A DNA stretch of 64,000 bases from Bacteroidota bacterium (GCA_963169645.1 CAUJCO010000008.1:62001-126000); one strand, 5' to 3'; positions 52,525 to 61,857 are shown, numbered from the stretch's first letter. Made by a program: numbers and translations. Notes: a model not told the origin generated them from the sequence alone.

Positions 52525-53766
52525 TTATTTCTTTTTCTTCTTTTTTAGTTTTTGTTCCAATGCTTCTGCTTCTTTTAAAAGCGATTGTAAATCTTCTTTC
52601 AGTATTGTGTCATTTGCAAATTCAACGGTTTCTAAATAATCTTCTTTTTCAATGTCAATAACATGAATCGGTTTTGTTAAAAATGTTTCTATCGTTTTTA
52701 AAGTTGGTTTTTCTTCTGTACTACAAAATGAAATAGCTTGTCCTTTTTGGTCACCACGTCCGGTTCTGCCTACGCGGTGTACATAATTTTCTGCCACATC
52801 CGGTAAATCATAATTCACTACAAAATCTACATTTGGAATGTCGATACCACGCGCATTGATGTCGGTGGCAATTAATACTTTTGTTTTCCCTTTTTTAAAT
52901 GCTTCTAAAACCTGCAAACGTTCTTTATGTTCTTTGTCGCTGTGCATGGTAAGTGTTTTGATTTCTGCACGACTCATGGCATTGGCAACTCGCTCTGCAC
53001 GTACTTTGGTCCGCACAAAAACTAATACTTTTTTATCAGCATGTTCTTTCAATATTCGTTCTAAAAAAAAGCGTTTGTCATCCATTTCTATAAATGCAAC
53101 GGCATGTTGCACATTTTTAGAAACCGGATCTTTAGGTGAAATTTGAATGCGAATGGCATTGTTCACTAATGAATATGCCAACTTCTTGATATGCTCATTA
53201 ATTGTTGCTGAGAAAAACAAAGTTTGTCTGTTTTTAGGCAAAAATCGTTGCATATCTCGGATGTCTTTGATGAAACCAAGGTCGAGCATGTGGTCGGCTT
53301 CATCGAGTACTAAAATTTCTATTTTGCTTAAATCTAAAGCACCTTGATGTTGCAAATCAAACATGCGGCCTGGTGTTGCAATTACGATATCGATTCCTTT
53401 ATAAAGCGATTTTATTTGAGCATCTTGTTCCACACCACCAAAAATACAAAGTGTTTTTACGCGTGTTTTTTCAGCTATTTTTTCAAAAACTTCGTTTACT
53501 TGCAGTGCCAATTCATGAGTAGGTACCATCACAATGCATTTGATAAAGTCGGTGCGTTTGGAACTTTTGTCGGAATGTATTTTATGAATAATCGGAATTG
53601 CGAAAGCAGCAGTTTTTCCGGTACCTGTTTGTGCAATTGCCAATACGTCTTCGCCTCGTAAAATAGCCGGTATAGATTTGTATTGGATGTCTGTAGGTTT
53701 TTTAAAACCCAGTTGTTCCAAGTTGAATTTTATATCTTCATTGATGCGATAATCGGAAAACTTCAT
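52525..53766 (-). CDS. DEAD-box RNA helicase, RhlE-like
   Basis: 413 residues. Q motif (LGFKKPTDIQYKSIPAILRG), Walker A AQTGTGKTAAF, PTHELALQV, VLDEADHMLDLGF (DEAD), SAT in FFSATINEHIK, and in the second domain ATDINARGIDIPNVDFV and HRVGRTGRGDQKG. The C-terminus is a short lysine-rich tail. Likely roles are ribosome assembly or mRNA turnover. It is divergent from the restriction cassette and separated from it by ~180 bp. Confidence 0.95.
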   Translation of the reverse strand: MKFSDYRINEDIKFNLEQLGFKKPTDIQYKSIPAILRGEDVLAIAQTGTGKTAAFAIPIIHKIHSDKSSKRTDFIKCIVMVPTHELALQVNEVFEKIAEKTRVKTLCIFGGVEQDAQIKSLYKGIDIVIATPGRMFDLQHQGALDLSKIEILVLDEADHMLDLGFIKDIRDMQRFLPKNRQTLFFSATINEHIKKLAYSLVNNAIRIQISPKDPVSKNVQHAVAFIEMDDKRFFLERILKEHADKKVLVFVRTKVRAERVANAMSRAEIKTLTMHSDKEHKERLQVLEAFKKGKTKVLIATDINARGIDIPNVDFVVNYDLPDVAENYVHRVGRTGRGDQKGQAISFCSTEEKPTLKTIETFLTKPIHVIDIEKEDYLETVEFANDTILKEDLQSLLKEAEALEQKLKKKKKK

Positions 53767-53912
53767 ACCACAAAGATAGATAAACCTACGGGTAATTAGA
53801 AATGTAGAAATTAATGTAGAATTTTTGATTATTCCAGTTTATTAATTATATAATATTATTTATATTTATAATAATCAATTTTAAAATCGCATTCTAACCA
53901 AATTTTTTATTG

Positions 53913-53920
53913 TAAATTTG
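53913..53920 (+). promoter_or_regulatory. -7 promoter box of the restriction cassette
   Basis: TAAATTTG, exact TAnnTTTG, 25 bases before ATG 53946. The only box seen for the four-gene cassette. Confidence 0.5.
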
Positions 53921-53945
53921 AAACATCTAATTGATAATAGTCGAT

Positions 53946-54872
53946 ATGAATATTGATAAAAATGCAAAACCATTTTTAAAGTGGGCAGGTGGTAAAACAC
54001 AGCTCCTTAACAACATTGAAATGGCTTTGCCAAAAGATATTTTAAAGGGAAAATTCACTTACATTGAGCCATTTGTTGGAAGCGGTGCAGTTCTATTTTG
54101 GATGTTGAATAATTTCCCAAACATGGATAAAGCTATAGTTAATGATGTTAATGAAGATCTCATCAATACCTACAAAACGATAGCTGAAAAACCTAAAGAA
54201 CTGATTTCGATACTTCAAATCTTACAAAACGAGTTTCACGGACTTGAAGGACAAGACGATGCAAAAAAAGAATATTACTACTCTAAAAGAGAGCTTTATA
54301 ACAAAAGAAATAAAGAACAAAGCGTACAAGCTGCCTTATTTATTTTTCTCAATCGAACTTGTTTCAACGGACTTTACCGCGTAAACCGTAAGAACGAATT
54401 TAATGTTCCAATGGGTAGTTACAAACGACCAACCATTTGCGATAAGGAAAATATTTTGGCAGTTAGTCAAGCGTTGCAAAATGTGGCAATACTTTGTGGT
54501 GATTATGAAGAAACACTGAGTTATGCAGATAATAACACCTTATTTTATTTCGACCCACCCTACAAACCATTGAGCGAAACATCAAGTTTCAATTCGTATG
54601 CAAAAGACGAGTTTAATGATGAAGAACAAATAAGATTAAGAGATTTTTGCTACAAATTGGACACTTTGGGGCACTCTTGGATTTTAAGTAATTCAGATGT
54701 AAAGGGAAAGAATGAAAACGACAATTTCTTTGATGATTTATATGCTGACTTTAACATACAAAGAATAAATGCGAGACGTAATATCAATGCCAATCCAGAA
54801 AAAAGGGGCGTATTGAAAGAGTTATTAATTACAAACCATGTATCAAGTCAAGAATATGTCAGAGCAATTTAA
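53946..54872 (+). CDS. dpnM: Dam/DpnM-type adenine-N6 DNA methyltransferase (D12 class)
   Basis: 308 residues from ATG 53946. Motif order is alpha-type: FLKWAGGKTQLL and YIEPFVGSGAVLFWM (SAM-binding), then FYFDPPYKPLS (catalytic DPPY) at ~205. Between them, NRTCFNGLYRVNRKNEFNVPMGSYKRP is the segment shared by Dam and DpnM. It would methylate adenine in GATC to protect host DNA; the target is inferred from family and from the DpnII-type nuclease next door. It overlaps the nuclease gene by 17 bp. Confidence 0.9.
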   Translation: MNIDKNAKPFLKWAGGKTQLLNNIEMALPKDILKGKFTYIEPFVGSGAVLFWMLNNFPNMDKAIVNDVNEDLINTYKTIAEKPKELISILQILQNEFHGLEGQDDAKKEYYYSKRELYNKRNKEQSVQAALFIFLNRTCFNGLYRVNRKNEFNVPMGSYKRPTICDKENILAVSQALQNVAILCGDYEETLSYADNNTLFYFDPPYKPLSETSSFNSYAKDEFNDEEQIRLRDFCYKLDTLGHSWILSNSDVKGKNENDNFFDDLYADFNIQRINARRNINANPEKRGVLKELLITNHVSSQEYVRAI

Positions 54873-55695
54873 AATCTTCTTATCGCAATTATCAGAAACA
54901 AATGCTACTCTTGACTATTTCACCGACTTCAAGAAAATTAAAGGCAACGTAAACAAAATTGCAATAAAGCTAAATCAACTCAATTATTTAATTGGCAAAA
55001 CAGACATAAAAGTAGCAGTAAACGAACTTTACGAAGAAAATCCAAAAGTGTTTGAAGTATTAGATATGCTTGTAGCAATTCGTAAAAACAAAAATGCTAA
55101 GACCTTTAATAACAAAGGTAAAATAGTTATGCTTGATTCTTATTTCACCTCACCTGAAAACATTTGCGAATACATAGAAGAAACAGGCTTAGGTGAAATT
55201 TTTAGGAACAAAGACGTTAAAAATTTAGTGGATTATGTATTTGGGATTGAAGTTGGTTTAGACACTAACGCAAGAAAAAACAGAGGTGGCGAAAATATGT
55301 CAAAAGCTGTTTCTCTTTTTTTTGACAAATCCAACGTTTTTTACAAAAAAGAAGTTAATAATACAGCATTTCCAGAAATACTGAGTTTAGGTGCTGACGT
55401 GAAACGGTTTGATTTTGTTATTAAAACAAAAAGGAAAACGTATTTAATTGAAACTAATTTTTATAACGGTGGTGGTTCTAAATTAAATGAAACCGCAAGA
55501 TCTTATTCCGATGTTGCACCAAAAATAAATAAATATCCAAACTATGAATTTGTTTGGATTACAGACGGTCAAGGTTGGCTTTCAGCAAAGAACAAATTAG
55601 AAGAAGCATACAGCATTATTCCAAGCATGTATAACCTCTCAACACTTAATCTGTTTATCAAAAAAATACTGAACGAGAAAGTTATCACATTCTAA
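54856..55695 (+). CDS. dpnB: DpnII-family type II restriction endonuclease
   Basis: 279 residues from ATG 54856 (MSEQFKIFLSQL), preferred to ATG 54838 because relatives begin a few residues before this block; it then overlaps the methyltransferase gene by 17 bp. VKRFDFVIKTKRKTYLIETNFY is the PD-(D/E)xK core with D and E-T-N in place, followed by GGGSKLNETARSY, the hallmark of DpnII/MboI-type enzymes. VLDMLVAIRKN and SYFTSPENICEYIEETGL are further family segments. It should cleave unmethylated GATC. Confidence 0.88.
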   Translation: MSEQFKIFLSQLSETNATLDYFTDFKKIKGNVNKIAIKLNQLNYLIGKTDIKVAVNELYEENPKVFEVLDMLVAIRKNKNAKTFNNKGKIVMLDSYFTSPENICEYIEETGLGEIFRNKDVKNLVDYVFGIEVGLDTNARKNRGGENMSKAVSLFFDKSNVFYKKEVNNTAFPEILSLGADVKRFDFVIKTKRKTYLIETNFYNGGGSKLNETARSYSDVAPKINKYPNYEFVWITDGQGWLSAKNKLEEAYSIIPSMYNLSTLNLFIKKILNEKVITF

Positions 55696-55704
55696 AACTC
55701 ACTT

Positions 55705-57369
55705 ATGGAAGTAGAAGCATTTAGCCAGAAAATATCTAATGTATTAAGTAAAGGCAAATTTATTATACCTGATTATCAAAGAGAATATGATTGGGATGAG
55801 AGTGAAATAAATGAACTTTTAGAGGATCTCGAAGATGTAAAACCAGATGAAAGTTACTTTATTGGACACATGGTTTTTGAAGGTAAGTTCACAGGAAATG
55901 AGTTTAAAGTAATTGATGGACAACAGAGAATTACAACGCTTACAATAATGCTAAGTGTAATTAGAGATTTGTTTTACACAAAACAATTAAATAATTTAGG
56001 AGATGGGATAAATGATAAATACATTTTTGCAAAAGATGTAGATAATAACCCGTTCGTCATTCTTGAAAATAAAATGCCTTATCCTATTCTACAATCTTAT
56101 GTTCAAAGTGTTCCTGATAAAAAGGACTTGACAGCCCAACCTATTAAAAGCGGGGAGAAAAAAATCATAAAAGCATATGATCACTTTAACGCATTGTTTA
56201 AAAATAAATCAGAACAAGAGCTTAAAGATTTAAGAGATAGGATATTAAATTTAGAGGTCATATTTGTTGCTGCTAGCGATAAAGTTGATGCACATTCAAT
56301 TTTTATGACACTTAACGCAACAGGTAAAGATCTTACTCCAATTGATTTAATAAAGAATCAAATTTTTAGTTTATACCCAAAGCAACCACATATCGATGAA
56401 CCAAATGATACTTGGAATAAAATCATTGACAACATAGACGAGAAAGGTGTTAAATTTTTTAATAACTATTGGTCTTCTCGATACAAAAAGATATCCGACT
56501 CAAGATTATTTAAGGAATTTTATAAAAACATTATTAAAGCAAAGGTTCCTGTTAAAGATTTCTTGAAACAAATATTAAAGGACTCTGAAGTATATCGTAA
56601 AATTACAAATCCAAGCGAAGATGATTGGTCAGGACAAAACGAATATCAAATTTATCTTTCAATAAATGCAATAACAAATGTGTTTGGTATTGAAGTATCA
56701 AATGCAATGTTAATTTCATTAATTAGAGAGTACGAAAACAGAGGTGTTTCACTAGCTTATTTAGTTAAGGCATTAAATACCATTGAGAAGTTTCACTTTA
56801 CAAATAATGCAATTTGCTCAAACAGATCATCTGGCTTGGATCAATTCTACTCCAAATATTCTCGAGAACTTTTAAATGAAGTAGACAAAAATAGCAAGCA
56901 TATTGTTATTGATTCCTTTATCAAAAGTTTAGAAGAAAAACTTCCCAAAAAAGAACAATTTGAAGTAAACTTTGATTCCAAACTATACTTTTCATCTAAA
57001 TCTACAAAGCAAAGAAAATTAGTTTACTATGTTTTAAATAAAATTGAGTTCAAAAAGCAAAATGGTAATATGACGTTACATAATATGAGTATTGAACATA
57101 TTTATCCAGAAGCTCCAAAATCGAATGTGTGGAAGCCTTTGGATGAAAAGCATATTATTAACATTGGCAACTTAGTGTTGCTTGACGCAGGATTAAATTC
57201 AAAAATTGGCAATATTGATTACCAAAAGAAGAAAGAAATAATTCTCAAAGAATCTAATTTAATTTCAACTAAAGAAGTGCTTAATAACAATATTGACTGG
57301 TCTGAAAAAGAGATAGCTGAAAGAAGGAAAGATTTAGTAGAATATTGTTTTGAAGATATTTGGAAATAA
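55705..57369 (+). CDS. DUF262-DUF1524 protein (GmrSD/SspE-like) inside the DpnII-type operon
   Basis: 554 residues. DUF262 (~1-235): FIIPDYQREYDWDESEINEL, SYFIGHMVFEG and the nucleotidase motif KVIDGQQRITTLTIML, then FMTLNATGKDLTPIDLIKN. DUF1524 (~440-554): SIEHIYPEAPKSN is the HNH His-x-x-Pro motif, with NIGNLVLLDAGLNSKIGN. This is the domain pair of GmrSD, which cuts DNA with modified bases, and of SspE, which senses phosphorothioate DNA. It begins 9 bp after the nuclease stop and ends against the next start. Such a gene is not part of the classic DpnII operon (dpnM-dpnA-dpnB); the pairing suggests targeting of phage DNA that escapes the nuclease. That role is inference. Confidence 0.85.
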   Translation: MEVEAFSQKISNVLSKGKFIIPDYQREYDWDESEINELLEDLEDVKPDESYFIGHMVFEGKFTGNEFKVIDGQQRITTLTIMLSVIRDLFYTKQLNNLGDGINDKYIFAKDVDNNPFVILENKMPYPILQSYVQSVPDKKDLTAQPIKSGEKKIIKAYDHFNALFKNKSEQELKDLRDRILNLEVIFVAASDKVDAHSIFMTLNATGKDLTPIDLIKNQIFSLYPKQPHIDEPNDTWNKIIDNIDEKGVKFFNNYWSSRYKKISDSRLFKEFYKNIIKAKVPVKDFLKQILKDSEVYRKITNPSEDDWSGQNEYQIYLSINAITNVFGIEVSNAMLISLIREYENRGVSLAYLVKALNTIEKFHFTNNAICSNRSSGLDQFYSKYSRELLNEVDKNSKHIVIDSFIKSLEEKLPKKEQFEVNFDSKLYFSSKSTKQRKLVYYVLNKIEFKKQNGNMTLHNMSIEHIYPEAPKSNVWKPLDEKHIINIGNLVLLDAGLNSKIGNIDYQKKKEIILKESNLISTKEVLNNNIDWSEKEIAERRKDLVEYCFEDIWK

Positions 57370-58248
57370 ATGCTTAAACCATATTTCAAATCCTCGGACA
57401 AAAACTTCTATCTTCTTCACGGAGATACAATGGAGCTTTTGCCTCAATTTGGGCACAAGTTTGATATGGTGTTTGCAGATCCTCCCTATTTTCTTTCTAA
57501 CAACGGTTTGTCAATTCAAAGCGGAAAAATCGTAAGTGTCAACAAAGGAAAATGGGATAAGTCCGAAGGATTTCAGTTTATTAACGATTTCAATAGAAAA
57601 TGGCTTTCGTTGGTTCGTGATAAAATGAAAGATAATGGTACGATTTGGATAAGTGGTACCATGCATAATATTTTTTCTGTAGGACAAATCTTGACGGAAT
57701 TAGGCTTTAAAATTTTAAACATCATCACTTGGGAAAAGACTAATCCACCACCCAATTTTTCGTGTCGTTATTTCACTTATTCAACAGAACAGATTATATG
57801 GGCAAGAAAATGTGAAAAAGTTCCTCATTACTTCAATTATGAACTGATGAAGCAACTCAATGGAGATAAACAAATGAAAGATGTTTGGAAATTTCCTGCA
57901 ATCGCTCCTTGGGAAAAATCATGTGGTAAACACCCAACACAAAAACCACTTTCCGTATTAACAAGACTTATTTTGGCTTCAACAAAACCTAATGCTTGGA
58001 TTTTAGACCCATTTACAGGTAGCTCAACAACAGGAATTGCTGCTAATTTGGCTAACAGACGGTTTCTTGGAATTGATCAAGAAGAAAATTTTTTAGCATT
58101 AAGTAAGAATAGGAAAATTGAAATAGAAAACACTAGAATAGCTGAAAATTATAGACAAATGATTTGTGGTTTCAAAGATAAATCTGAGCTTGAATTATTC
58201 TTAGTAAATGAACCAACTATTGAATATACGACAGAAATCAATTTTTAA
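57370..58248 (+). CDS. dpnA: Second adenine methyltransferase of the cassette (DpnA-like)
   Basis: 292 residues. Beta-class motif order: FADPPYFLS (DPPY) at ~38, then C-terminal ILDPFTGSSTTGIAA (SAM-binding FxGxG) at ~215. The middle holds KWLSLVRDKMKDNGTIWISGT, WEKTNPPPNFSCRYFTYSTEQIIWA and HPTQKPL, as in DpnA, the enzyme that can methylate single-stranded DNA. It abuts the DUF262 gene stop with no gap, so it is co-translated. Together with DpnM it gives host protection. Confidence 0.9.
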   Translation: MLKPYFKSSDKNFYLLHGDTMELLPQFGHKFDMVFADPPYFLSNNGLSIQSGKIVSVNKGKWDKSEGFQFINDFNRKWLSLVRDKMKDNGTIWISGTMHNIFSVGQILTELGFKILNIITWEKTNPPPNFSCRYFTYSTEQIIWARKCEKVPHYFNYELMKQLNGDKQMKDVWKFPAIAPWEKSCGKHPTQKPLSVLTRLILASTKPNAWILDPFTGSSTTGIAANLANRRFLGIDQEENFLALSKNRKIEIENTRIAENYRQMICGFKDKSELELFLVNEPTIEYTTEINF

Positions 58249-58269
58249 ATACACACACAACTAATTTAT

Positions 58270-58321
58270 ATAGGATATTTATTAATTGAAATTAGTAAGT
58301 TAATATAGTATCCTATTTTTA
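58270..58321 (+). terminator. Likely terminator of the restriction cassette
   Basis: ATAGGATA (58270-58277) pairs with TATCCTAT (58309-58316), followed by T5; inside, TTATTAATT (58279-58287) pairs with AATTAGTAA (58290-58298). AT-rich, so moderate strength. Confidence 0.5.
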
Positions 58322-58337
58322 TAAATTCGTGTTATAC

Positions 58338-59093
58338 CTAATCCTTAGATGCCATTTTTCCATCAAATTTTTCTACTAATTCTTTGGCTTTTGGTTGATA
58401 ATAATTAGGAGATTCAGCGAGTGCATGCAATAATGGAATAGCTGCTGTTACATTTTTATTTTTGATGTATGCCAATGCTAAATACCACTGGATATCTTGT
58501 TGGTATTCGGTAGCCTGTTGTATGCCGGATAACACCACAATAGCTTTTTCTGTTTGGTTGCTACTTAGATAGGAAATACCCAAAAAAAGCCTATTTTTTA
58601 TATTTTCCGGATTGTTGTTTACTAGTTTCTGATAAAGGTTAGCTGCTTCAAAATAATCTTCTTTTTCGTATAGTGCTATTGCATCTTTTTCACTGTGCTT
58701 GTTGTCCTCACCTCGTACCGTACCGTCAGGGTGGGTGAGTGGCTGGTAGTAAGCTGCAAAAAGTTGATCTGTGTTAGGTGTGTTTCCTTGTAAAATAAAA
58801 TGCCAGCTAACCGTTACAATTAATCCAATAAAACATGCGGCAAACGCCCAAAGTAAAAATGGATTTATTTTTTTAATGGATGCTTTTTTTGTTGTCGTTT
58901 TTTGGTTGATGGAAGTAAATAAGTCGTGTTGTACTTGTTGCAATTGTGAAATGGTATGCGTTGCTGCAAATTGTTGCAATCCTTCCACACTTTCCATTAA
59001 GAACGGATCGTTTTCCATTTCCAATTCGAAAGCATATCGTTCTTCCGGTGACAGCTCGTTGTGTACATATTTCAATACTAAATCATCCTTCAT
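58338..59093 (-). CDS. Anti-sigma-like membrane protein with periplasmic TPR domain
   Basis: 251 residues. The N-terminal ~50 residues (LVLKYVHNELSPEERYAFELEME) resemble the cytosolic anti-sigma region (the usual zinc ligands are missing). One membrane helix (~80-102; FLLWAFAACFIGLIVTVSWHF) follows. The C-terminal ~120 residues outside the membrane form TPR repeats (DAIALYEKEDYFEAANLYQKL, IKNRLFLGISYLSSNQTEKA). Its start overlaps the sigma gene stop by 11 bp. It probably holds the sigma factor and releases it on an envelope signal; the TPR part would be the sensor. Confidence 0.72.
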   Translation of the reverse strand: MKDDLVLKYVHNELSPEERYAFELEMENDPFLMESVEGLQQFAATHTISQLQQVQHDLFTSINQKTTTKKASIKKINPFLLWAFAACFIGLIVTVSWHFILQGNTPNTDQLFAAYYQPLTHPDGTVRGEDNKHSEKDAIALYEKEDYFEAANLYQKLVNNNPENIKNRLFLGISYLSSNQTEKAIVVLSGIQQATEYQQDIQWYLALAYIKNKNVTAAIPLLHALAESPNYYQPKAKELVEKFDGKMASKD

Positions 59094-59655
59094 GTTGGGT
59101 GCTATTTTCTTCCATAAATAATTTTAAATTTCTTTTTCCATTCTGAATAGCACTTTTTACTTTATTCAGATCGTAACCGGATATGGAAGCAACTTCTTGG
59201 TAGGATTTCTGCTGGTAATAAAACAATTCAATGCACGTACGTTGCTCTTCGCTTAAGTTGCTTATCGCTTTCGTGAGTAATTCACTTTGTTCTTCTTTCT
59301 CATAAAGAGTCAAATCCACTTCATTTTCCATAAATTTTTCTGAAATATTTTTTAATTCAGTGGTTTCCAATGGATTAATTTTCTTTGTTTTCTTGTAAAG
59401 ATGATTTTTACTCACGCTATATATCCAAGCTCTGAAGTACACAATTGGTTGTTTGGAAGCATTTTCTAATACCAATTCAAAAATATCATTTACACTGTCT
59501 TTGGCATCTTCTTCATTTTTTAAATATTTAAAACAAAGCCCGTACACTAACATCGCATACCGTTTAAACAATTCACCAATAAGTTGCTTGTTTCCGGTTT
59601 GTTGGAATTGCTCTATTAACAACTGATCAGAAAATTCGGAATACTGTTCGGGCAT
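59083..59655 (-). CDS. ECF-type RNA polymerase sigma factor
   Basis: 190 residues. Region 2 (FKRYAMLVYGLCFKYLKNEEDAKDSVNDIFELVL) and region 4 (LSEEQRTCIELFYYQQKSYQEVASISGYDLNKVKSAIQNGKRNLK) of the sigma-70 family are present; the short linker is ECF-like. It directs polymerase to its own promoters, which cannot be recognised here. The anti-sigma-like gene overlaps it downstream. The next gene on the minus strand lies upstream (TonB receptor 59746). Confidence 0.9.
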   Translation of the reverse strand: MPEQYSEFSDQLLIEQFQQTGNKQLIGELFKRYAMLVYGLCFKYLKNEEDAKDSVNDIFELVLENASKQPIVYFRAWIYSVSKNHLYKKTKKINPLETTELKNISEKFMENEVDLTLYEKEEQSELLTKAISNLSEEQRTCIELFYYQQKSYQEVASISGYDLNKVKSAIQNGKRNLKLFMEENSTQHEG

Positions 59656-59745
59656 AAAGTAAATATACTTAAATATACATTAAAAACAAATGCTATTTAA
59701 TATAGATAATAAATTTATTTACTTTATAAAAGTTGTCCACTTTGT

Positions 59746-61770
59746 TTAGTTTGTTTTCGTTTTGCTATTAAAAATGAAAGCTATATTCAAATAAAAATTT
59801 CTTCCTTTTTGCGGTATTTTATTCCAATCAGAGAAGGTTGCATAATACGTGTCTGCAATATTCTCTACACCTAATTTAAAAAATATACTGTGTTGTTGAA
59901 CAGGTAATACATAGCCGGCTGCACAATTAACAATTGCATACGCTTTAGTTGGATTTTCGCCATATACTTTTCCAATTGCATATTGTTTTGTTGAACTCTC
60001 CAAATCTACTTCCATTTCTAATCCTTTAATATGATACGATATACCACCTCTAAATGTAAAAGGTCGAATAAGCGGAAGTGCTTGTTTTAGATAATCTCTT
60101 CCAAAATTATAACTCAATGCCATATTTATTTTTAAAGATGTAATAGGTTGATATTGTACACTACATTCTGTATTAATGATATTAACTGATTTCAAGGATT
60201 GATATACTTTGATGCCTTTTGCACCAATTGTCATTGCAATATATTCCGGCATTGGAACACCTACCATGTAATCAAGTATATGGAAATAATTGAATTTTAA
60301 ATTCCATTTTACTTTGGTTGTTTTATAAGATATTGCTGTATTTACTTCTAATGATTTTTCATTTTTTAAAGTTGGATTTCCTATGTAATCATATCCATCA
60401 GAACTATTAAATAAATAAAAACCATAACCTTCGGAAATACTGGGTGCACGTTCACCATAGCCAATTGTAGGTTTAAATTCCCAATTATTTTTTGTAAACG
60501 TATAACCAACTTGTGTACTAATAATGCTTCTGTTTTTATTTGCATTCAAATTGGGATATAGAATTTGCAAACTTTGCAATCCAATTTGGTTGCCGATATG
60601 ATTTCTGTGTATGCCAACGGATGCTGCAATATTTACACTGTGGTGTACGTTTATTGCATATTTTTCAGCAACATTTAGTCCAACATAAAGTGCTTGCACA
60701 TTTGGCCACGTGTACATAAACATACTTTTTTCAGTAGTATCTTTTGGATACATCGTCATTTCTGCAATGGCTTTGTTTAAATATGCATTTACATTAAAAG
60801 ACAATGTATGTTTTTTGCGAGATGCTTTAATCTTAGAGTAAAAACCATACGTAGAGCTCCAGCCCGGCATGTCCATGTGTATGGGCACTTCCGGTCGTTT
60901 GGTATCATCCATTTGATGTTGTATGGTGTTGAAATATACACGCGAAACCCATTCTTCAATAAATGGATTTACATTTTCTACACTATGTTCTAACGATGCG
61001 ATATATGCACGCGCAAACGCAACATCCATAGGCAATGCCGGATAACCAACATGCTCTGCATCATCAAAAATAAACGAACCACGTAGTTCATTTTTTGCAT
61101 TAAGTTTTACACCTAAAGTTGCCGATGCATTGTATTTAGTGTATTGTGAATAGGGAACAAGTGTGCGCTTTCCGGCTTTATAATTTCCTGCATCACGATA
61201 CGTAAAATCTATGTCAGCGAAAAATTTTGAATGTGCATATTTCAATCTTCCGGCCGTGGTGAATAAATTTCCATTGCTTTCATAACCTAAATTTACGGAG
61301 CCACTCCAACCAGGAAAACAGAAATCGTGTTTCTTTCTAACCATATCTATTGAACCACCAATTGTTGGACCATAGGTTGTGCCATCTTGTCCGGAATGTA
61401 CTTGTATATCGGATATGTTGGATACATCTACATACGAAGTTATGGGATCCATTTTATCCGTACACGCACCAAAAATATGCATGCCGTCTATGGTAACTTG
61501 CAAGCGTTCGTTGGTCATGTTGTTCAACATTGGCTCCCAAGCATAATTTCCTCTTCGTATCAACGTGAGATTTAATTGCTTATTTAAATATTCATCAATC
61601 GTTGAAAGTGGTTTGCTTTGTTTGGTATGATTGATTAAAGGTCGACTACTTATCACAAGTTCATCTAAATGCACGGAACTTAACGAATCAAGATTGGTAT
61701 CTTGTGTAAAAGAATTCTTTATAAATAAGATTAATGTAAGACCTACTAATAAAAGATGTTTCGGTTGCAT
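59746..61770 (-). CDS. OprC/NosA-type copper TonB-dependent receptor
   Basis: The start is placed at ATG 61770 (MQPKHLLLVGLTLILF), giving 674 residues with a signal peptide; the frame runs 28 codons further but over a hairpin. The plug has ARRG-like NLTLIRRGNYAWEPMLNNMTNERLQVTIDGMHIFGACTDKMDPITSYVDV: the GAC-x3-MDPxTSYV block is the signature of OprC/NosA copper porins. The barrel ends NFYLNIAFIF. The ligand is copper by family inference. It lies behind a lipoprotein and a Cys-rich protein gene on the same strand. Confidence 0.85.
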   Translation of the reverse strand: MQPKHLLLVGLTLILFIKNSFTQDTNLDSLSSVHLDELVISSRPLINHTKQSKPLSTIDEYLNKQLNLTLIRRGNYAWEPMLNNMTNERLQVTIDGMHIFGACTDKMDPITSYVDVSNISDIQVHSGQDGTTYGPTIGGSIDMVRKKHDFCFPGWSGSVNLGYESNGNLFTTAGRLKYAHSKFFADIDFTYRDAGNYKAGKRTLVPYSQYTKYNASATLGVKLNAKNELRGSFIFDDAEHVGYPALPMDVAFARAYIASLEHSVENVNPFIEEWVSRVYFNTIQHQMDDTKRPEVPIHMDMPGWSSTYGFYSKIKASRKKHTLSFNVNAYLNKAIAEMTMYPKDTTEKSMFMYTWPNVQALYVGLNVAEKYAINVHHSVNIAASVGIHRNHIGNQIGLQSLQILYPNLNANKNRSIISTQVGYTFTKNNWEFKPTIGYGERAPSISEGYGFYLFNSSDGYDYIGNPTLKNEKSLEVNTAISYKTTKVKWNLKFNYFHILDYMVGVPMPEYIAMTIGAKGIKVYQSLKSVNIINTECSVQYQPITSLKINMALSYNFGRDYLKQALPLIRPFTFRGGISYHIKGLEMEVDLESSTKQYAIGKVYGENPTKAYAIVNCAAGYVLPVQQHSIFFKLGVENIADTYYATFSDWNKIPQKGRNFYLNIAFIFNSKTKTN

Positions 61771-61820
61771 ACGCTTCTTTTTATTTTTTATAAATAGATT
61801 GAATGTAGTATAATAAAAGT

Positions 61821-61844
61821 GGAGGCAATACGGCGATTGCCTCC
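61821..61844 (-). terminator. Hairpin between lipoprotein and copper-receptor genes (terminator or attenuator)
   Basis: Perfect stem GGAGGCAAT (61821-61829) with ATTGCCTCC (61836-61844), loop of six, followed on the minus strand by ACTTTTATT. The T run is weak, so partial readthrough into the receptor gene is likely. Confidence 0.55.
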
Positions 61845-61857
61845 TTCGTTTCATCTA

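Noticed and set aside
52347-53945. tRNA-Gln as the attachment site of a restriction island
   Set aside because: The tRNA is intact and 1.5 kb away, with the DEAD-box helicase between. I found no direct repeat of the tRNA end and no integrase.
53946-58248. GATC avoidance in the window caused by the restriction system
   Set aside because: GATC sites do occur in several genes of the window; without a count against expectation no claim can be made.
61821-61855. Cobalamin or other riboswitch before the TonB receptor
   Set aside because: Only one short hairpin is present in the 87-bp gap; there is no room for a conserved riboswitch core and the receptor matches copper rather than cobalamin types.
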